Part shown: one piece after another, positions 17,080 to 25,666 of the stretch
Layout: each line of letters begins with the position of its first letter
Position numbering within the stretch: the first letter of the stretch is position 1
DNA from: Pontixanthobacter aquaemixtae
GTDB taxonomy: Bacteria > Pseudomonadota > Alphaproteobacteria > Sphingomonadales > Sphingomonadaceae
DNA: 64,000 nucleotides
Direction: 5' to 3'
Assembly (NCBI RefSeq): GCF_009827395.1
Contig: NZ_WTYX01000002.1
Coordinates: 868,001-932,000, forward strand
Made by a program: the position numbers and the translations under genes
The notes under the pieces: model-generated
Told to the model about the DNA's origin: nothing
What the model saw: only the letters and a program-made list of their open reading frames with translations
The model's database searches: none

Positions 17080-18416
17080 TATGCCGCCTCTTTTACAGCG
17101 TCGCAGATCCGGTCGACGATGTTTTCGACCTGCGCTTCGTCATCGCCTTCGGCCATCACGCGGATCACCGGCTCGGTTCCCGAAGCGCGGATCACCAACC
17201 GGCCGTTCCCGGCGAGCTCTCGCTCCGCTTCCGCAATAACCGCTTTGACTGTTTCATTCTCCAGCGGCGCGCCGCCTTGATAGCGAACATTTTTCAGCAA
17301 TTGCGGCACCGGGTCGAACAGATGCATCAACTCGCTGGCTTTCTTGCCCGATCGGACCAGACCCGCAAGAACGCGCAAAGCGGCGGTCGTGCCATCGCCT
17401 GTCGTTGCATAATCGAGCAGAATAATATGGCCCGACTGTTCGCCGCCGACATTGAATCCGCCCTCGCGCATTTTCTCCAGCACATGCCGGTCACCCACTT
17501 TCGCGCGTTCCAGCGTCAGGCCGATCGATTCCAGATAACGTTCAAGCCCGAGATTTGACATCACCGTTGCGACCAGACCGCCACCGGTTAGCTCCCCCTT
17601 TTCCGCCATGCGGGTGGCGATCAGCGCCATGATCTGGTCGCCATCGACCGTCTGGCCTTTCTCGTCGATCACGATCAACCGGTCCGCGTCGCCATCCAGC
17701 GCGATCCCGATATCAGCCTTCTCCTCGACGACTTTGGCTTTGAGCGCATCAAGCGATGTGGATCCGACGCCGTCATTGATGTTGGTACCATTGGGGGACA
17801 CGCCCAATGCAATCACTTCTGCGCCCAGTTCCCAGATAGCGGAGGGCGCAACCTGATAGGCCGCGCCATTGGCGCAATCGACCACCACTTTCAGATCGTC
17901 AAACCGCGTTTCGTCGGAAACCGACTGTTTGACCGCGTGGATATAGCGGCCCTGCGCATCGTCGATCCGGCGGGCGCGACCGATCCCGGGGGCAGGGGCC
18001 AATTCCTGCTTGCCCTCGATGGCGGCTTCAATTGCAAGCTCGTCCTCGTCGGACAATTTGAACCCGTCGGGGCCGAACAGCTTGATCCCGTTATCTTCAT
18101 AACGGTTGTGGCTTGCTGAAATCATCACGCCCATGTCAGCGCGCATCTCTTTGGTCAGCAGTGCAATTGCGGGTGTTGGCAACGGTCCGGTCATGATCAC
18201 ATCCATGCCGACACTGGTAAAGCCAGCCACCAATGCGCTTTCCATCATATAGCCTGACAGCCGCGTATCCTTGCCAATCACCACGCGGTGCCGGTGGTCG
18301 CCGCGCATGAAATGCCGCCCGGCTGCCTGGCCAACGCGCATTGCGATATCCGCCGTCATCACGCCCTGATTGGTGCGTCCCCTGATGCCATCAGTACCGA
18401 AAAACTTGCGTGCCAT
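17079..18416 (-). CDS. glmM: Phosphoglucosamine mutase
   Basis: 445 residues from the ATG at 18416 ([13 protein letters not shown]), the conserved start of GlmM; the frame extends further but only as a shadow. The active-site phosphoserine is Ser102 in MISASHN. Metal binding is by DGDADRL, and the C-terminal phosphate loop is [12 protein letters not shown]. It converts glucosamine-6-phosphate to glucosamine-1-phosphate for UDP-GlcNAc, hence for peptidoglycan and lipid A. It is followed by the overlapping DUF1272 gene and diverges from the symporter gene over 112 nt. Confidence 0.95.
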   Translation of the reverse strand: MARKFFGTDGIRGRTNQGVMTADIAMRVGQAAGRHFMRGDHRHRVVIGKDTRLSGYMMESALVAGFTSVGMDVIMTGPLPTPAIALLTKEMRADMGVMISASHNRYEDNGIKLFGPDGFKLSDEDELAIEAAIEGKQELAPAPGIGRARRIDDAQGRYIHAVKQSVSDETRFDDLKVVVDCANGAAYQVAPSAIWELGAEVIALGVSPNGTNINDGVGSTSLDALKAKVVEEKADIGIALDGDADRLIVIDEKGQTVDGDQIMALIATRMAEKGELTGGGLVATVMSNLGLERYLESIGLTLERAKVGDRHVLEKMREGGFNVGGEQSGHIILLDYATTGDGTTAALRVLAGLVRSGKKASELMHLFDPVPQLLKNVRYQGGAPLENETVKAVIAEAERELAGNGRLVIRASGTEPVIRVMAEGDDEAQVENIVDRICDAVKEAA

Positions 18417-18528
18417 AATTGAGATTCTTGCCCCTGAGATTTGCCACAGGCTTCTGGCGCGATTACGCGGGCTTGTGAAGGGCCGCGACGCTAATTCGCA
18501 GTCAAATCTGGTAAACAGGGGCAATCAG

Positions 18529-19782
18529 TTGAATGACACTGCGCATGAGCCGCTAGAGCTGGTCACTATCAAGCTGCCCGTCTGGTGGACATTTGGTGGG
18601 TTGATCGCGGGCCTCACCACCGGCCTTTTGCTGGCTGACACAGCATTTCTGGAATCGGTTGCCAAACCGGTCAATCTGGTCGGCACATTGTGGCTGCGCG
18701 GTTTGCAGATGACGATCATACCGCTTGTCGCGGCGCTGCTGCTTCTGGGCATTTCGCAAATGGCGCAAGCCGCCAGGGCGGGCGCAACCGCACGGCGCAT
18801 GCTGCTGCTGGTTTTTGCTGTTCTGGTGTTGAGCGGTGTGGTTACGGCGATCTTCATGCCCATGTTGCTGGCCGCGTTTCCGATCCCCGACGCTGCCTCT
18901 GCAATGCTTGTCGCCGATGAAGTTGAAAAACAGCAGGTCCCCGAGATCTGGCAATTCCTTGAATCGCTGATCGCGCCGAACCTGATCGCCGCTGCGGCAG
19001 AAACGGCGATGTTGCCGTTGACCATTTTCTTCGCCTTGCTTGCAGTCGCCATAGCCCGTTTGCCCGAAGTGCAGAAAAGGACGCTCATCAGTTTCTTCCA
19101 CGCGCTTGCCAATGCAATGCTCACCATTATCGGCTGGGTCTTGTGGCTTGCCCCGGTCGGGGTGTTTGCGCTGGCTGTCGGCGTGGCGGCGCGTAGCGGC
19201 GGCGGGGCCTTTGCAACCTTGGCGCATTACATTTTTGCGGTATCGGCAATGGGCGCATTGGTGCTGATGGGGGCCTATTTTCTGGCGGTAATCGGCGGAC
19301 GAAAATCGCCGCTGCAATTTGCGCGTGAAATGGTCCCTTCGCAGGCTGTGGCAATTTCGACGCAAAGTTCGCTCGCCAGTCTGCCGGCAATGCTGGCCAG
19401 TGCGAAGAGATTGGGAATTCGTGACGCTACCGCCGATTTCGTTCTGCCGCTTGCGGTGGCTATCTTCCGCGCCACCAGCCCGGCCATGAATATAGCGGTG
19501 GTGATCTATGTCGCGACTTTGGCCGGCGTGTCGCTGACCCCAGCGTTGCTGATCGCAGGGATCGCTGTTGCTTTCATCATCAGCGTAGGCTCGGTCAGTT
19601 TGCCTGGATCGATCAGCTTTGTGGTTTCCATCGGCCCGATTGCTTATGCAATGGGAGTTCCGGTGGAGCCGCTGGCCTTGTTGGTCGCGGTGGAAATGCT
19701 TCCTGATATCATGCGCACGCTGGCCAATGTGACGATGAATGTGGCGGTCACCGCGACGGTAGATCGCGGCGAAACACAGTGA
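18529..19782 (+). CDS. Dicarboxylate/amino acid:cation symporter (DAACS family)
   Basis: 417 residues with about eight hydrophobic segments. The family hallmarks are the serine-rich hairpin AISTQSSLASLPAML and the substrate-binding segment SVSLPGSISFV. These transporters import C4-dicarboxylates, glutamate or aspartate with Na+ or H+. The start is best placed at TTG 18529, which has AGGGG eight bases upstream; no ATG or GTG fits in this frame near the alignable start, and the frame further upstream overlaps the divergent glmM gene. The substrate is not determinable from sequence. Confidence 0.85.
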   Translation: MNDTAHEPLELVTIKLPVWWTFGGLIAGLTTGLLLADTAFLESVAKPVNLVGTLWLRGLQMTIIPLVAALLLLGISQMAQAARAGATARRMLLLVFAVLVLSGVVTAIFMPMLLAAFPIPDAASAMLVADEVEKQQVPEIWQFLESLIAPNLIAAAAETAMLPLTIFFALLAVAIARLPEVQKRTLISFFHALANAMLTIIGWVLWLAPVGVFALAVGVAARSGGGAFATLAHYIFAVSAMGALVLMGAYFLAVIGGRKSPLQFAREMVPSQAVAISTQSSLASLPAMLASAKRLGIRDATADFVLPLAVAIFRATSPAMNIAVVIYVATLAGVSLTPALLIAGIAVAFIISVGSVSLPGSISFVVSIGPIAYAMGVPVEPLALLVAVEMLPDIMRTLANVTMNVAVTATVDRGETQ

Positions 19783-19865
19783 TTGGGAAAATTATGCAAC
19801 GCTTTCGGCTGCTATGCGTTAAAGAAGCAACCAACCGATTCTAACCCACAACAGAGGGAAAAATT

Positions 19866-20480
19866 ATGGCTTTCACACTACCCGCTCTGCCCTATGCAGA
19901 TACTGCGCTTGATCCGGCTGTTTCGGCCGAAACATTGTCGTTTCACCACGGCAAGCATCACCAGGCCTATATCGACAAGATGAATGGCGCGATCGAAGGC
20001 ACTGATCACGCAGATGCTTCACTGGAAGACATCATCGCGGCGTCGCGCGGTACCGACCAAGGGCTGTTCAACAACGCTGCGCAAAGCTGGAACCACGCGT
20101 TCTATTGGCATTCGATGGCGGCGGAAAGCACCAGCGCGTCTGATGAGCTGACATCGATGATCAACGATGCATTCGGTTCGCTCGATGGCTTGAAAGAACA
20201 ACTTGCAGCGCGCGGTCTGGGCCATTTCGCCAGCGGCTGGGTGTGGCTCGCAGAGAAAGACGGCAAGCTTTCCATCGAGGAAACGCATGATGGCGACACT
20301 CTGGCGGACAGCGATTTCAATCCGCTGCTGACCATCGATGTGTGGGAGCACGCTTATTATCTAGATCACCAGAACAAGCGTCCGGCTTATCTTGAAGCAG
20401 TGCTGAGTTCCAAACTGAACCTGGCTTTCGCTTCGGAAAATCTGGCGCGCGGCACCACGTGGAAGTTTGCTGACGCGTAA
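19866..20480 (+). CDS. sodB: Iron superoxide dismutase
   Basis: 204 residues. The Fe/Mn ligands are H27 (FHHGKHH), H77 (QSWNHAFYW), D158 and H162 (DVWEHAYYLDHQNKRP). The YIDKMN and FNNAAQSWNH contexts favour the iron or cambialistic type. It lacks a signal peptide, so it is cytoplasmic, dismutating superoxide to peroxide. The ATG follows AGAGGGA at good spacing. It is monocistronic, with a clear intrinsic terminator at 20506-20540. Confidence 0.95.
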   Translation: MAFTLPALPYADTALDPAVSAETLSFHHGKHHQAYIDKMNGAIEGTDHADASLEDIIAASRGTDQGLFNNAAQSWNHAFYWHSMAAESTSASDELTSMINDAFGSLDGLKEQLAARGLGHFASGWVWLAEKDGKLSIEETHDGDTLADSDFNPLLTIDVWEHAYYLDHQNKRPAYLEAVLSSKLNLAFASENLARGTTWKFADA

Positions 20481-20505
20481 GGCTGCCCGTCATTTACGGG
20501 AATTG

Positions 20506-20540
20506 AAGCCCGCCCTGCATCGAGTGGGGTGGGCTTTTTC
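20506..20540 (+). terminator. Intrinsic terminator after sodB
   Basis: AAGCCC (20506-20511) pairs with GGGCTT (20531-20536), extended by CCC/GGG pairs, and is followed by a run of five T. It sits 26 nt after the sodB stop on the plus strand. Confidence 0.8.
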
Positions 20541-20549
20541 CTTTGCGCC

Positions 20550-21728
20550 TCAGGCGGAGTGATCCGCTGCGCTGTCTTCGGAACCAAGCCCCATCAGATT
20601 TGTCGCGAAAAGCGGTTCGCCAAATATGAATCCGACCAGATTGGGTTTGCCGACATGGTCGAAAAATGCGGTCAGCATCAGCAAGATCGGGATAGACAAT
20701 AGCGCGCCGAACACGCCCCAGATCCAAGAGAAATAACTCAGCGCAATCAGTATCATGACCGGGTTCATGGTGAACCGCGCGCCGAGAATTGATGGTGTGA
20801 TCACGTTGGATTCGACCGTGTGCAGCGCAAGATAGGCCGCTGCCGGGATAAGTCCCAACAGCAATGTCTCTGCCGTTCCGATCCCGAAAAGTGCCAGTAC
20901 GGCTGTCATGATCAACGGGCCGATATAGGGCAGGAAATTGAGCAGTGCGGCGAGGCCGCCCCACATGACCGGCGCTTCCACACCCAGCATCCACGCACCC
21001 AGCGCAACCACGATTCCGACGCAGCCATTTATCCAGGCAACGGTCAGAATATAGGCGGCAACGCGGTCTTGCACTTCGCGAAGCACGCGCGCCGCCTTGA
21101 TGCTGGTGCCATAGGATGAAGCACGGTCGAACAGCAGATGCCGCCGCAGCCGGACGCGCGCCTCGATCATGAAGAATGCCATCAGCAGCGTGAGAAGTGT
21201 TTCCAGCAGCAAGCTGGGAGTGGCGAGGGCAAGCTGCTCGATAACCGAGGGGCCAGCCAAGACCACTTCGCTAGCGCCCGATTGCCCCATCAAGTCCGAA
21301 ATCCGTTCATTGGCCATCGCGATCCATGCGAATTCTGCCTGCAGTTCAGAAAAGCGTTCGCCCGCCGTTTCAAACATCTGGGGAAGGCTGTCGAACAAAG
21401 CGGTGGCGGGCTGCAGGATCAGCGCCAGCGCCAGAATCAGAATTGCGAAGAAGGCGAGCAAGGCAATGAACGATGCAAGGATGTTGGGTACACCCCAGCC
21501 GGCAAGCTTGTCAGCCAATGGCGAGAGAATAATTGTAAGTATGATCGCCGTGGTAACCGGAAGAAACACCACGGACCCGATAGATAGAACAAAAGGCAAG
21601 GCGAGAAACAGGCCAAGGCCGATGAGCAATACAAGTGCAGAGATCAGCCGCAATTCCTGCTGGGCAAAGGCCATTCTCCGGCTGGGCTGGGTGGATTCTT
21701 GCCCTGACTCTGGTGGTTCCGCGATCAT
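20550..21728 (-). CDS. AI-2E family transporter (PerM/TqsA-like)
   Basis: 392 residues from the ATG at 21728, which has AAGAGA upstream; the frame also permits TTG at 21764. About seven membrane segments are present, with the family pattern of two N-terminal helices, a soluble loop (about 120-180) and the conserved WINGCVGIVVALGAW and LLNFLPYIGPLIM stretches. Members export autoinducer-2 or act as Na+/H+-type antiporters; which applies here is unknown. It is transcribed toward the sodB terminator and lies upstream of no other gene. Confidence 0.85.
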   Translation of the reverse strand: MIAEPPESGQESTQPSRRMAFAQQELRLISALVLLIGLGLFLALPFVLSIGSVVFLPVTTAIILTIILSPLADKLAGWGVPNILASFIALLAFFAILILALALILQPATALFDSLPQMFETAGERFSELQAEFAWIAMANERISDLMGQSGASEVVLAGPSVIEQLALATPSLLLETLLTLLMAFFMIEARVRLRRHLLFDRASSYGTSIKAARVLREVQDRVAAYILTVAWINGCVGIVVALGAWMLGVEAPVMWGGLAALLNFLPYIGPLIMTAVLALFGIGTAETLLLGLIPAAAYLALHTVESNVITPSILGARFTMNPVMILIALSYFSWIWGVFGALLSIPILLMLTAFFDHVGKPNLVGFIFGEPLFATNLMGLGSEDSAADHSA

Positions 21729-21800
21729 TGATCTCTTTGTGGTGCCATTCGGCTGATTGGGCAAGCTAAGTGCGCAAAATCACTGAAAAGAGCTGTAACT

Positions 21801-22409
21801 CTATGCTTTTGCGGTAACTCCTTTGCCTGCGGCAACATCGTCGAGCTCTTCCAAGATTGCGCGATGGGCCCGCTCATCGTCGGTTGAACGCTGGGGGATG
21901 TCGCCATCTTCGAGCATCGAGGTGAGCGCCGCGCGCGCGCGGCCAACGCGGCTTTTGATCGTGCCCACCGCGCAGCCGCAAATGTTGGCTGCTTCCTCGT
22001 AGGAAAATCCGCCCGCACCAACCAACAGCAACGCTTCGCGCCGCTCGGGCGGAAGTGTCAGAAGCGCACGGTGCATATCGGATAGGTGGATCGGTTCTTC
22101 TTGGCCGGCAGGGGCAGTCAGAACACGCTCTGCGACACCTTCATCATACTCGCCGCGAAACCGGTTGCGGCGCATATCGGTAAGGTATGCGTTCCGCAGG
22201 ATCACAAATGTCCATGCCCGCATCGATGTTCCAAGCTCGAAACGATCCTGCGCGGCCCAGGCTTTGAGCATGGTCTCCTGCACAAGATCATCGGCAACAT
22301 CGGGTCTGCCACACAAACCGCGCGCAAACGCACGCAGATGCGGTACCACCTCGGTCAGCTGGCGCTTGAAATCGGCCTTTTCGGCGGCCGTCCGCTCTTG
22401 CTTGGCCAT
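21801..22409 (-). CDS. ecfG: EcfG general stress sigma factor
   Basis: 202 residues with sigma region 2 (about 20-85, DDLVQETMLKAWAAQDRF) and region 4 (about 120-170, LPPERREALLLVGAGGFSYEEAA, shown here in parts by PPERREAL and SYEEAANICG). The sequence GTIKSRVGRARAAL is typical of ECF15/EcfG sigma factors. EcfG directs transcription of the alphaproteobacterial general stress regulon and is held inactive by NepR until PhyR~P removes NepR. Its ATG shares a base with the nepR stop (TGATG), so the two are co-translated from the promoter at 22674-22700. Confidence 0.93.
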   Translation of the reverse strand: MAKQERTAAEKADFKRQLTEVVPHLRAFARGLCGRPDVADDLVQETMLKAWAAQDRFELGTSMRAWTFVILRNAYLTDMRRNRFRGEYDEGVAERVLTAPAGQEEPIHLSDMHRALLTLPPERREALLLVGAGGFSYEEAANICGCAVGTIKSRVGRARAALTSMLEDGDIPQRSTDDERAHRAILEELDDVAAGKGVTAKA

Positions 22410-22588
22410 CAGGAAGGATCGTCTAGCTTGGCCAGCAAATCTGCAAAGCTGTCGGGCAGCGGTTCGTCGACTACAGAATCATAAATCTCGCGCAATCCGT
22501 TGGCCCATGCCGGTTCGGATTTCGCGTTTTTGGTTCCAGCCTTGGCGGCCGTATCCTTGTCATTTGCCGGAGCTTTGTCAGCCGTCAT
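22409..22588 (-). CDS. nepR: NepR anti-sigma factor
   Basis: 59 residues from the ATG at 22588. The core WANGLREIYDSVVDEPLP followed by DSFADLLAKLD is the NepR helix pair that clamps EcfG region 2-4 and is transferred to the sigma-like domain of PhyR. The N-terminus is charged and probably disordered. It sits directly before ecfG with a 1-base overlap, the canonical nepR-ecfG arrangement. The size is normal for the family. Confidence 0.93.
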   Translation of the reverse strand: MTADKAPANDKDTAAKAGTKNAKSEPAWANGLREIYDSVVDEPLPDSFADLLAKLDDPS

Positions 22589-22673
22589 CGATCGGTATGG
22601 CCTTTCTGCCAAAAATCTTCGCACTACTTTGCGCCGGAACGGCGTATAGCGTTAGCGTGCGTTGTTAAAAAGG

Positions 22674-22700
22674 GGAACGAAGCGTGCGCTTCTTTGTTCC
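22674..22700. promoter_or_regulatory. Palindromic bidirectional EcfG-type promoter
   Basis: GGAAC (22674-22678) and GTTCC (22696-22700) are separated by 17 nt. On the minus strand this reads GGAAC-N16-CGTT, an exact match to the EcfG/SigT consensus, facing nepR-ecfG (88 nt to its start). On the plus strand it reads GGAAC-N16-TGTT, one mismatch, facing the kinase gene at 22744. So one 27-bp palindrome can serve both directions. Confidence 0.75.
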
Positions 22701-22743
22701 CATTTTTAGGGCGTGGATGAGCGGTGGCAACAGGCTACGATGA

Positions 22744-24453
22744 ATGAATGCAGGAATGTTCCTGCACCTTTTTAATGGCGAGGTGGACAGATTGGCACAA
22801 CAAGCGCCCAGCGAACGCCGCGCCCGCCTGCTGCTGGTTGACCACCCGCGCGCAGTCCCGGTGGCGATTTTCCTGCTCATTGCAGCGATTACCGGACTGG
22901 GTGTTTTTGCGATCGAGAATGGCGAGCACCAGCGGGAGAACGCCGAACTGCGCGAACGCGCGCAGGCGGTTGCCTCAGCATTGGAACGGCGCGGCGGAAC
23001 CACCGCATCCTATTTGCGCGCAGGAGCCGCTTTTTTCAGTTCGGTGGCGGAAGTGTCGCGGCCGCAATTCAACCGTTTCGTCAGCAATCTGCGGGTCGAT
23101 TCCGACTATCGCGGGGCGGAGGGTATCGGTTGGGCCGCGCGCGTCAGGCCAGATGATCTGGGCGCTTTTGAAGAGGCCTATGGTTTGGCCGAAGGGCAGT
23201 CGATATCGGTGTTTCCGGTGCCAAGCAGTGACCAGTCCCAGATCGTCCCTGTCACTTATCTGCGACCAGACACTGAACGAAACCGCCGCGCTATCGGCTA
23301 TGACATGTATTCCGAGCCTGTCCGTAGGGAAGCGATGGATGCGTCTGTACGGATATCGGGGCCGATAGCATCCGGGCGGTTGGTCTTGCGGCAAGAGGGT
23401 GTCGGATCCGATCCCGGCTTTATCATGTACATGCCGGTCTTCCAGGACGGCCGCTCACCGCGCCGGCTCAAGGGGTTTATCTATAGCCCGTTCAATGCGG
23501 CCGAATTCCTTTCCTCTGCCCTCGAGCTGGAAACCCGCGGTGAGAAGGGGCTGCGACTCTATGATCAAGATGTCACGCCCGAACGCCTGCTGGCTGAGCT
23601 TCCGCCAGCGCAAAAGACTGGTCTGACGGTGACTGAGCCGGTGACCGTAGCCGGGCATGACTTTGTTCTGGAAGTGGAGTCAGCGCGCGGGAACACTCTT
23701 TCCAAACTGTCGCTGCTGACCCTGCTGTTTGGCGCCTTGGTTGCCGTATTGCTGATTGTGGTCGCGCGCCTGCTTACGCGTCAGGTGATTGAAGATCGCG
23801 CATCGCTAAACTGGTTAGAAGAACAGAACTCGATCCGCAATGTTTTGACGCGGGAGCTCAACCACCGCGTCAAGAATACGCTGGCCAATGTGCTTTCGAT
23901 CATCGCTCTAACCCGGCGCAGGACGGATTCGCTTGAAGGTTTCGCCGATGCTCTCGACGGGCGCATCCGGGCTCTGTCGGCAACGCATGACTTGTTGACG
24001 CAATCGGAATGGGGAACCACGCCGATCCGATCGCTGGTGGAAGCAGAAATGGCGCCTTACGCCAAGCATTCCGACCGTTTGCTGGAAATGAGCGGACCGG
24101 ATGTTGAATTGGCACCCAACGATGCACTCTCGTTGGGATTGGCTATCCATGAACTGGCCACAAATGCCGCGAAATATGGTGCGCTGAGCCAACCAGGCGG
24201 AAATGTCAGTGTCAAATGGGAGCTGCTCAGCGACGAGCTTGCCAAGATCACTTGGCTAGAATCCGGTGGTCCTCCGGTTCCGCAACAGCGATCGGCAGGG
24301 TTTGGCACAAATTTGATCGAAAAGATTGTCGCGCATGAGCTGAGCAATCCGGTCGACCTTCGTTTCGATCCATCGGGTGTCCAATGCACTGTGATCGTGC
24401 CACTGAGAAAGCCCAGCGAGTTCGCGATCCGCGCAGCACAGAATAGAAAATAA
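22744..24453 (+). CDS. CHASE-domain sensor histidine kinase, HWE family (general stress)
   Basis: 569 residues. TM1 is near 36-57; a periplasmic CHASE domain (about 75-300) contains GWAARVRP and GYDMYSEP; TM2 is near 322-343. The kinase core has the phosphoacceptor H374 in RELNHRVKN, the N box IHELATNAAKYGAL, and WELLSDEL with the WxE of HWE kinases. Its position between nepR-ecfG and phyR, as in other sphingomonads, indicates it controls PhyR, as kinase or phosphatase. The start is uncertain: the ATG at 22744 lacks a strong ribosome site, and TTG at 22792 after GAGGTGG is an alternative. The EcfG-type promoter lies 46 nt upstream. Confidence 0.9.
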   Translation: MNAGMFLHLFNGEVDRLAQQAPSERRARLLLVDHPRAVPVAIFLLIAAITGLGVFAIENGEHQRENAELRERAQAVASALERRGGTTASYLRAGAAFFSSVAEVSRPQFNRFVSNLRVDSDYRGAEGIGWAARVRPDDLGAFEEAYGLAEGQSISVFPVPSSDQSQIVPVTYLRPDTERNRRAIGYDMYSEPVRREAMDASVRISGPIASGRLVLRQEGVGSDPGFIMYMPVFQDGRSPRRLKGFIYSPFNAAEFLSSALELETRGEKGLRLYDQDVTPERLLAELPPAQKTGLTVTEPVTVAGHDFVLEVESARGNTLSKLSLLTLLFGALVAVLLIVVARLLTRQVIEDRASLNWLEEQNSIRNVLTRELNHRVKNTLANVLSIIALTRRRTDSLEGFADALDGRIRALSATHDLLTQSEWGTTPIRSLVEAEMAPYAKHSDRLLEMSGPDVELAPNDALSLGLAIHELATNAAKYGALSQPGGNVSVKWELLSDELAKITWLESGGPPVPQQRSAGFGTNLIEKIVAHELSNPVDLRFDPSGVQCTVIVPLRKPSEFAIRAAQNRK

Positions 24454-24476
24454 CCGGGCCGTGCGGTCAAATCCTA

Positions 24477-25271
24477 TCAGGCTTTGATCGCGCCCTCGTT
24501 CATGAACAAAGCTTGGCTGATCACGGTACGGACCGTCGATTCCTGAAACGGCTTGGTTACCAGATATGTCGGTTCCAGCCGGTCGCCGGTCAGCAGTCTT
24601 TCAGGGTAGGCGGTGATGAAGATGACGGGGACGTCGCCCATGGCAAGAATGTCATCCGCCGCATCCAGACCCGAAGACCCGTCTGCCAGCTGGATGTCGG
24701 CAAGAACAAGGCCGGGCCGGGTTTCGCTGGCCAGCTCCTTTGCTTGCGTCCGCGTGGCTGCGGTGCCGCAAACCTCGTGACCCAGCGAAGTCACAAGATC
24801 TTCCAGCTGCATTGAAATAAGTGGTTCGTCTTCGATAATCAGAACAGTGGTGGACGCTTCGGCTTCGATTTTCGCAATTGCCTCTCCTATCAGGCTTTCT
24901 ACATCCGCAGCCGGAATATCCATGATTGTGGCAGCTTCCGAAACGCTAAAATTCTCGAGCGAGGTCAGCAGCAAGGCCTGCCGGTTGAGCGGTGTGACTT
25001 TGCTTAGCTTGCTATGCGCGACAGTTTCCTGGCGAGTGGAGCCCGCCTGGCGATTATCAGCTTCAGTATAGGCACTTGCCCATAGCTTGTTGAATGCGCG
25101 GTAGAGCGGCACGCGGCCTTCCTCGAGGCTGTTCTTCAAGTCCTGATCGGCGATGGCCGCTTCCAATGTCGCGCGAACATATGCGTCGCCCGAGGCCTGC
25201 GAACCGGTCAATGCGCGCGCATATCGGCGAAGAAAAGGCAGGTTTGCAGCAATTTTTTGTCCCAGCGACAT
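24477..25271 (-). CDS. phyR: PhyR response regulator of the general stress response
   Basis: 264 residues. The N-terminal half (about 1-135) is an EcfG-like sigma domain lacking DNA-binding function (NLPFLRRYARALTGSQASGD at the start). The C-terminal receiver (about 142-260) has VLIIEDEPLIS, phosphoacceptor D192 in LADIQLADGSSG and K in VTKPF. On phosphorylation the sigma-like domain captures NepR and frees EcfG. It converges with the kinase gene, 23 nt apart, and has a sigma70-like promoter at 25349-25377. Confidence 0.95.
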   Translation of the reverse strand: MSLGQKIAANLPFLRRYARALTGSQASGDAYVRATLEAAIADQDLKNSLEEGRVPLYRAFNKLWASAYTEADNRQAGSTRQETVAHSKLSKVTPLNRQALLLTSLENFSVSEAATIMDIPAADVESLIGEAIAKIEAEASTTVLIIEDEPLISMQLEDLVTSLGHEVCGTAATRTQAKELASETRPGLVLADIQLADGSSGLDAADDILAMGDVPVIFITAYPERLLTGDRLEPTYLVTKPFQESTVRTVISQALFMNEGAIKA

Positions 25272-25348
25272 GTGTAAGCATCCTAGAAAATTTCAATTAG
25301 GCGGCGGTACTCGGCATGGCGGTGGTTCCGCCATGTATTCTTTCACAG

Positions 25349-25377
25349 GGTATATGTCGGGTGCGGGCACTCGTCAA
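25349..25377 (-). promoter_or_regulatory. Predicted sigma70 promoter of phyR
   Basis: On the minus strand TTGACG (25377-25372) is followed after 17 nt by TATACC (25354-25349), about 80 nt upstream of the phyR ATG. I found no EcfG consensus in the right place: the GGAAC at 25329-25325 has no CGTT partner. Confidence 0.5.
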
Positions 25378-25463
25378 AGCAAAGAACGGTATAATGGGAA
25401 AAAGAAAAAACGTCTATAAATCAAAAATATATGTCAAAAATGGCGTTTTTCTCGATTATGTTG

Positions 25464-25488
25464 GGAACCGCATCACATGCCGGGCATT
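25464..25488 (+). promoter_or_regulatory. Near-consensus EcfG promoter for the small RNA
   Basis: GGAAC (25464-25468), 16 nt, then CATT (25485-25488), one base from the EcfG -10 element CGTT. A start about 7 nt downstream would fall at 25495, exactly at the first base-paired position of the predicted small RNA. Confidence 0.45.
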
Positions 25489-25494
25489 TTCTCT

Positions 25495-25588
25495 ATATCA
25501 CCGGCCAAGACCCCCCCTCCGTCCTATCGGCTGGTGATACGATCCCGAGAGGCTCCTGACCCCGAATAGGGGCAGGAGCCTTTCAAAT
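25495..25588 (+). ncRNA. Candidate GsrN-like stress small RNA with C-rich loop
   Basis: The 395-nt gap 25272-25666 contains no convincing protein gene. It does contain two strong consecutive hairpins. Hairpin 1 pairs TATCACCGGCC (25496-25506) with GGCTGGTGATA (25529-25539), one G-U, around a 22-nt loop holding ACCCCCCCTCC. Hairpin 2 pairs AGGCTCCTG (25550-25558) with CAGGAGCCT (25573-25581), plus CCCC/GGGG, then TTTCAAATT, like an intrinsic terminator. A C-rich loop able to pair with ribosome-binding sites followed by a terminator is the layout of GsrN, the EcfG/SigT-dependent small RNA of Caulobacter. Length would be about 95 nt. Identity as a GsrN homolog is inference. Confidence 0.55.
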
Positions 25589-25666
25589 TGTAGCGAGGAC
25601 GGTTTGCAAATTTTCACAAGACTTCAGCTTGAATTGGGCCGGTGATCCGATCAGGCTTAGAGCCGT

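Noticed and set aside
25309-25329. EcfG promoter for phyR from the GGAAC on the minus strand
   Set aside because: No CGTT or similar element lies 16-17 nt downstream; a sigma70-like pair is present instead.
25390-25395. TATAAT on the plus strand as the small RNA promoter
   Set aside because: There is no -35 element at the right distance, and a transcript from here would be about 190 nt; the EcfG-like site at 25464 fits the hairpin boundary much better.
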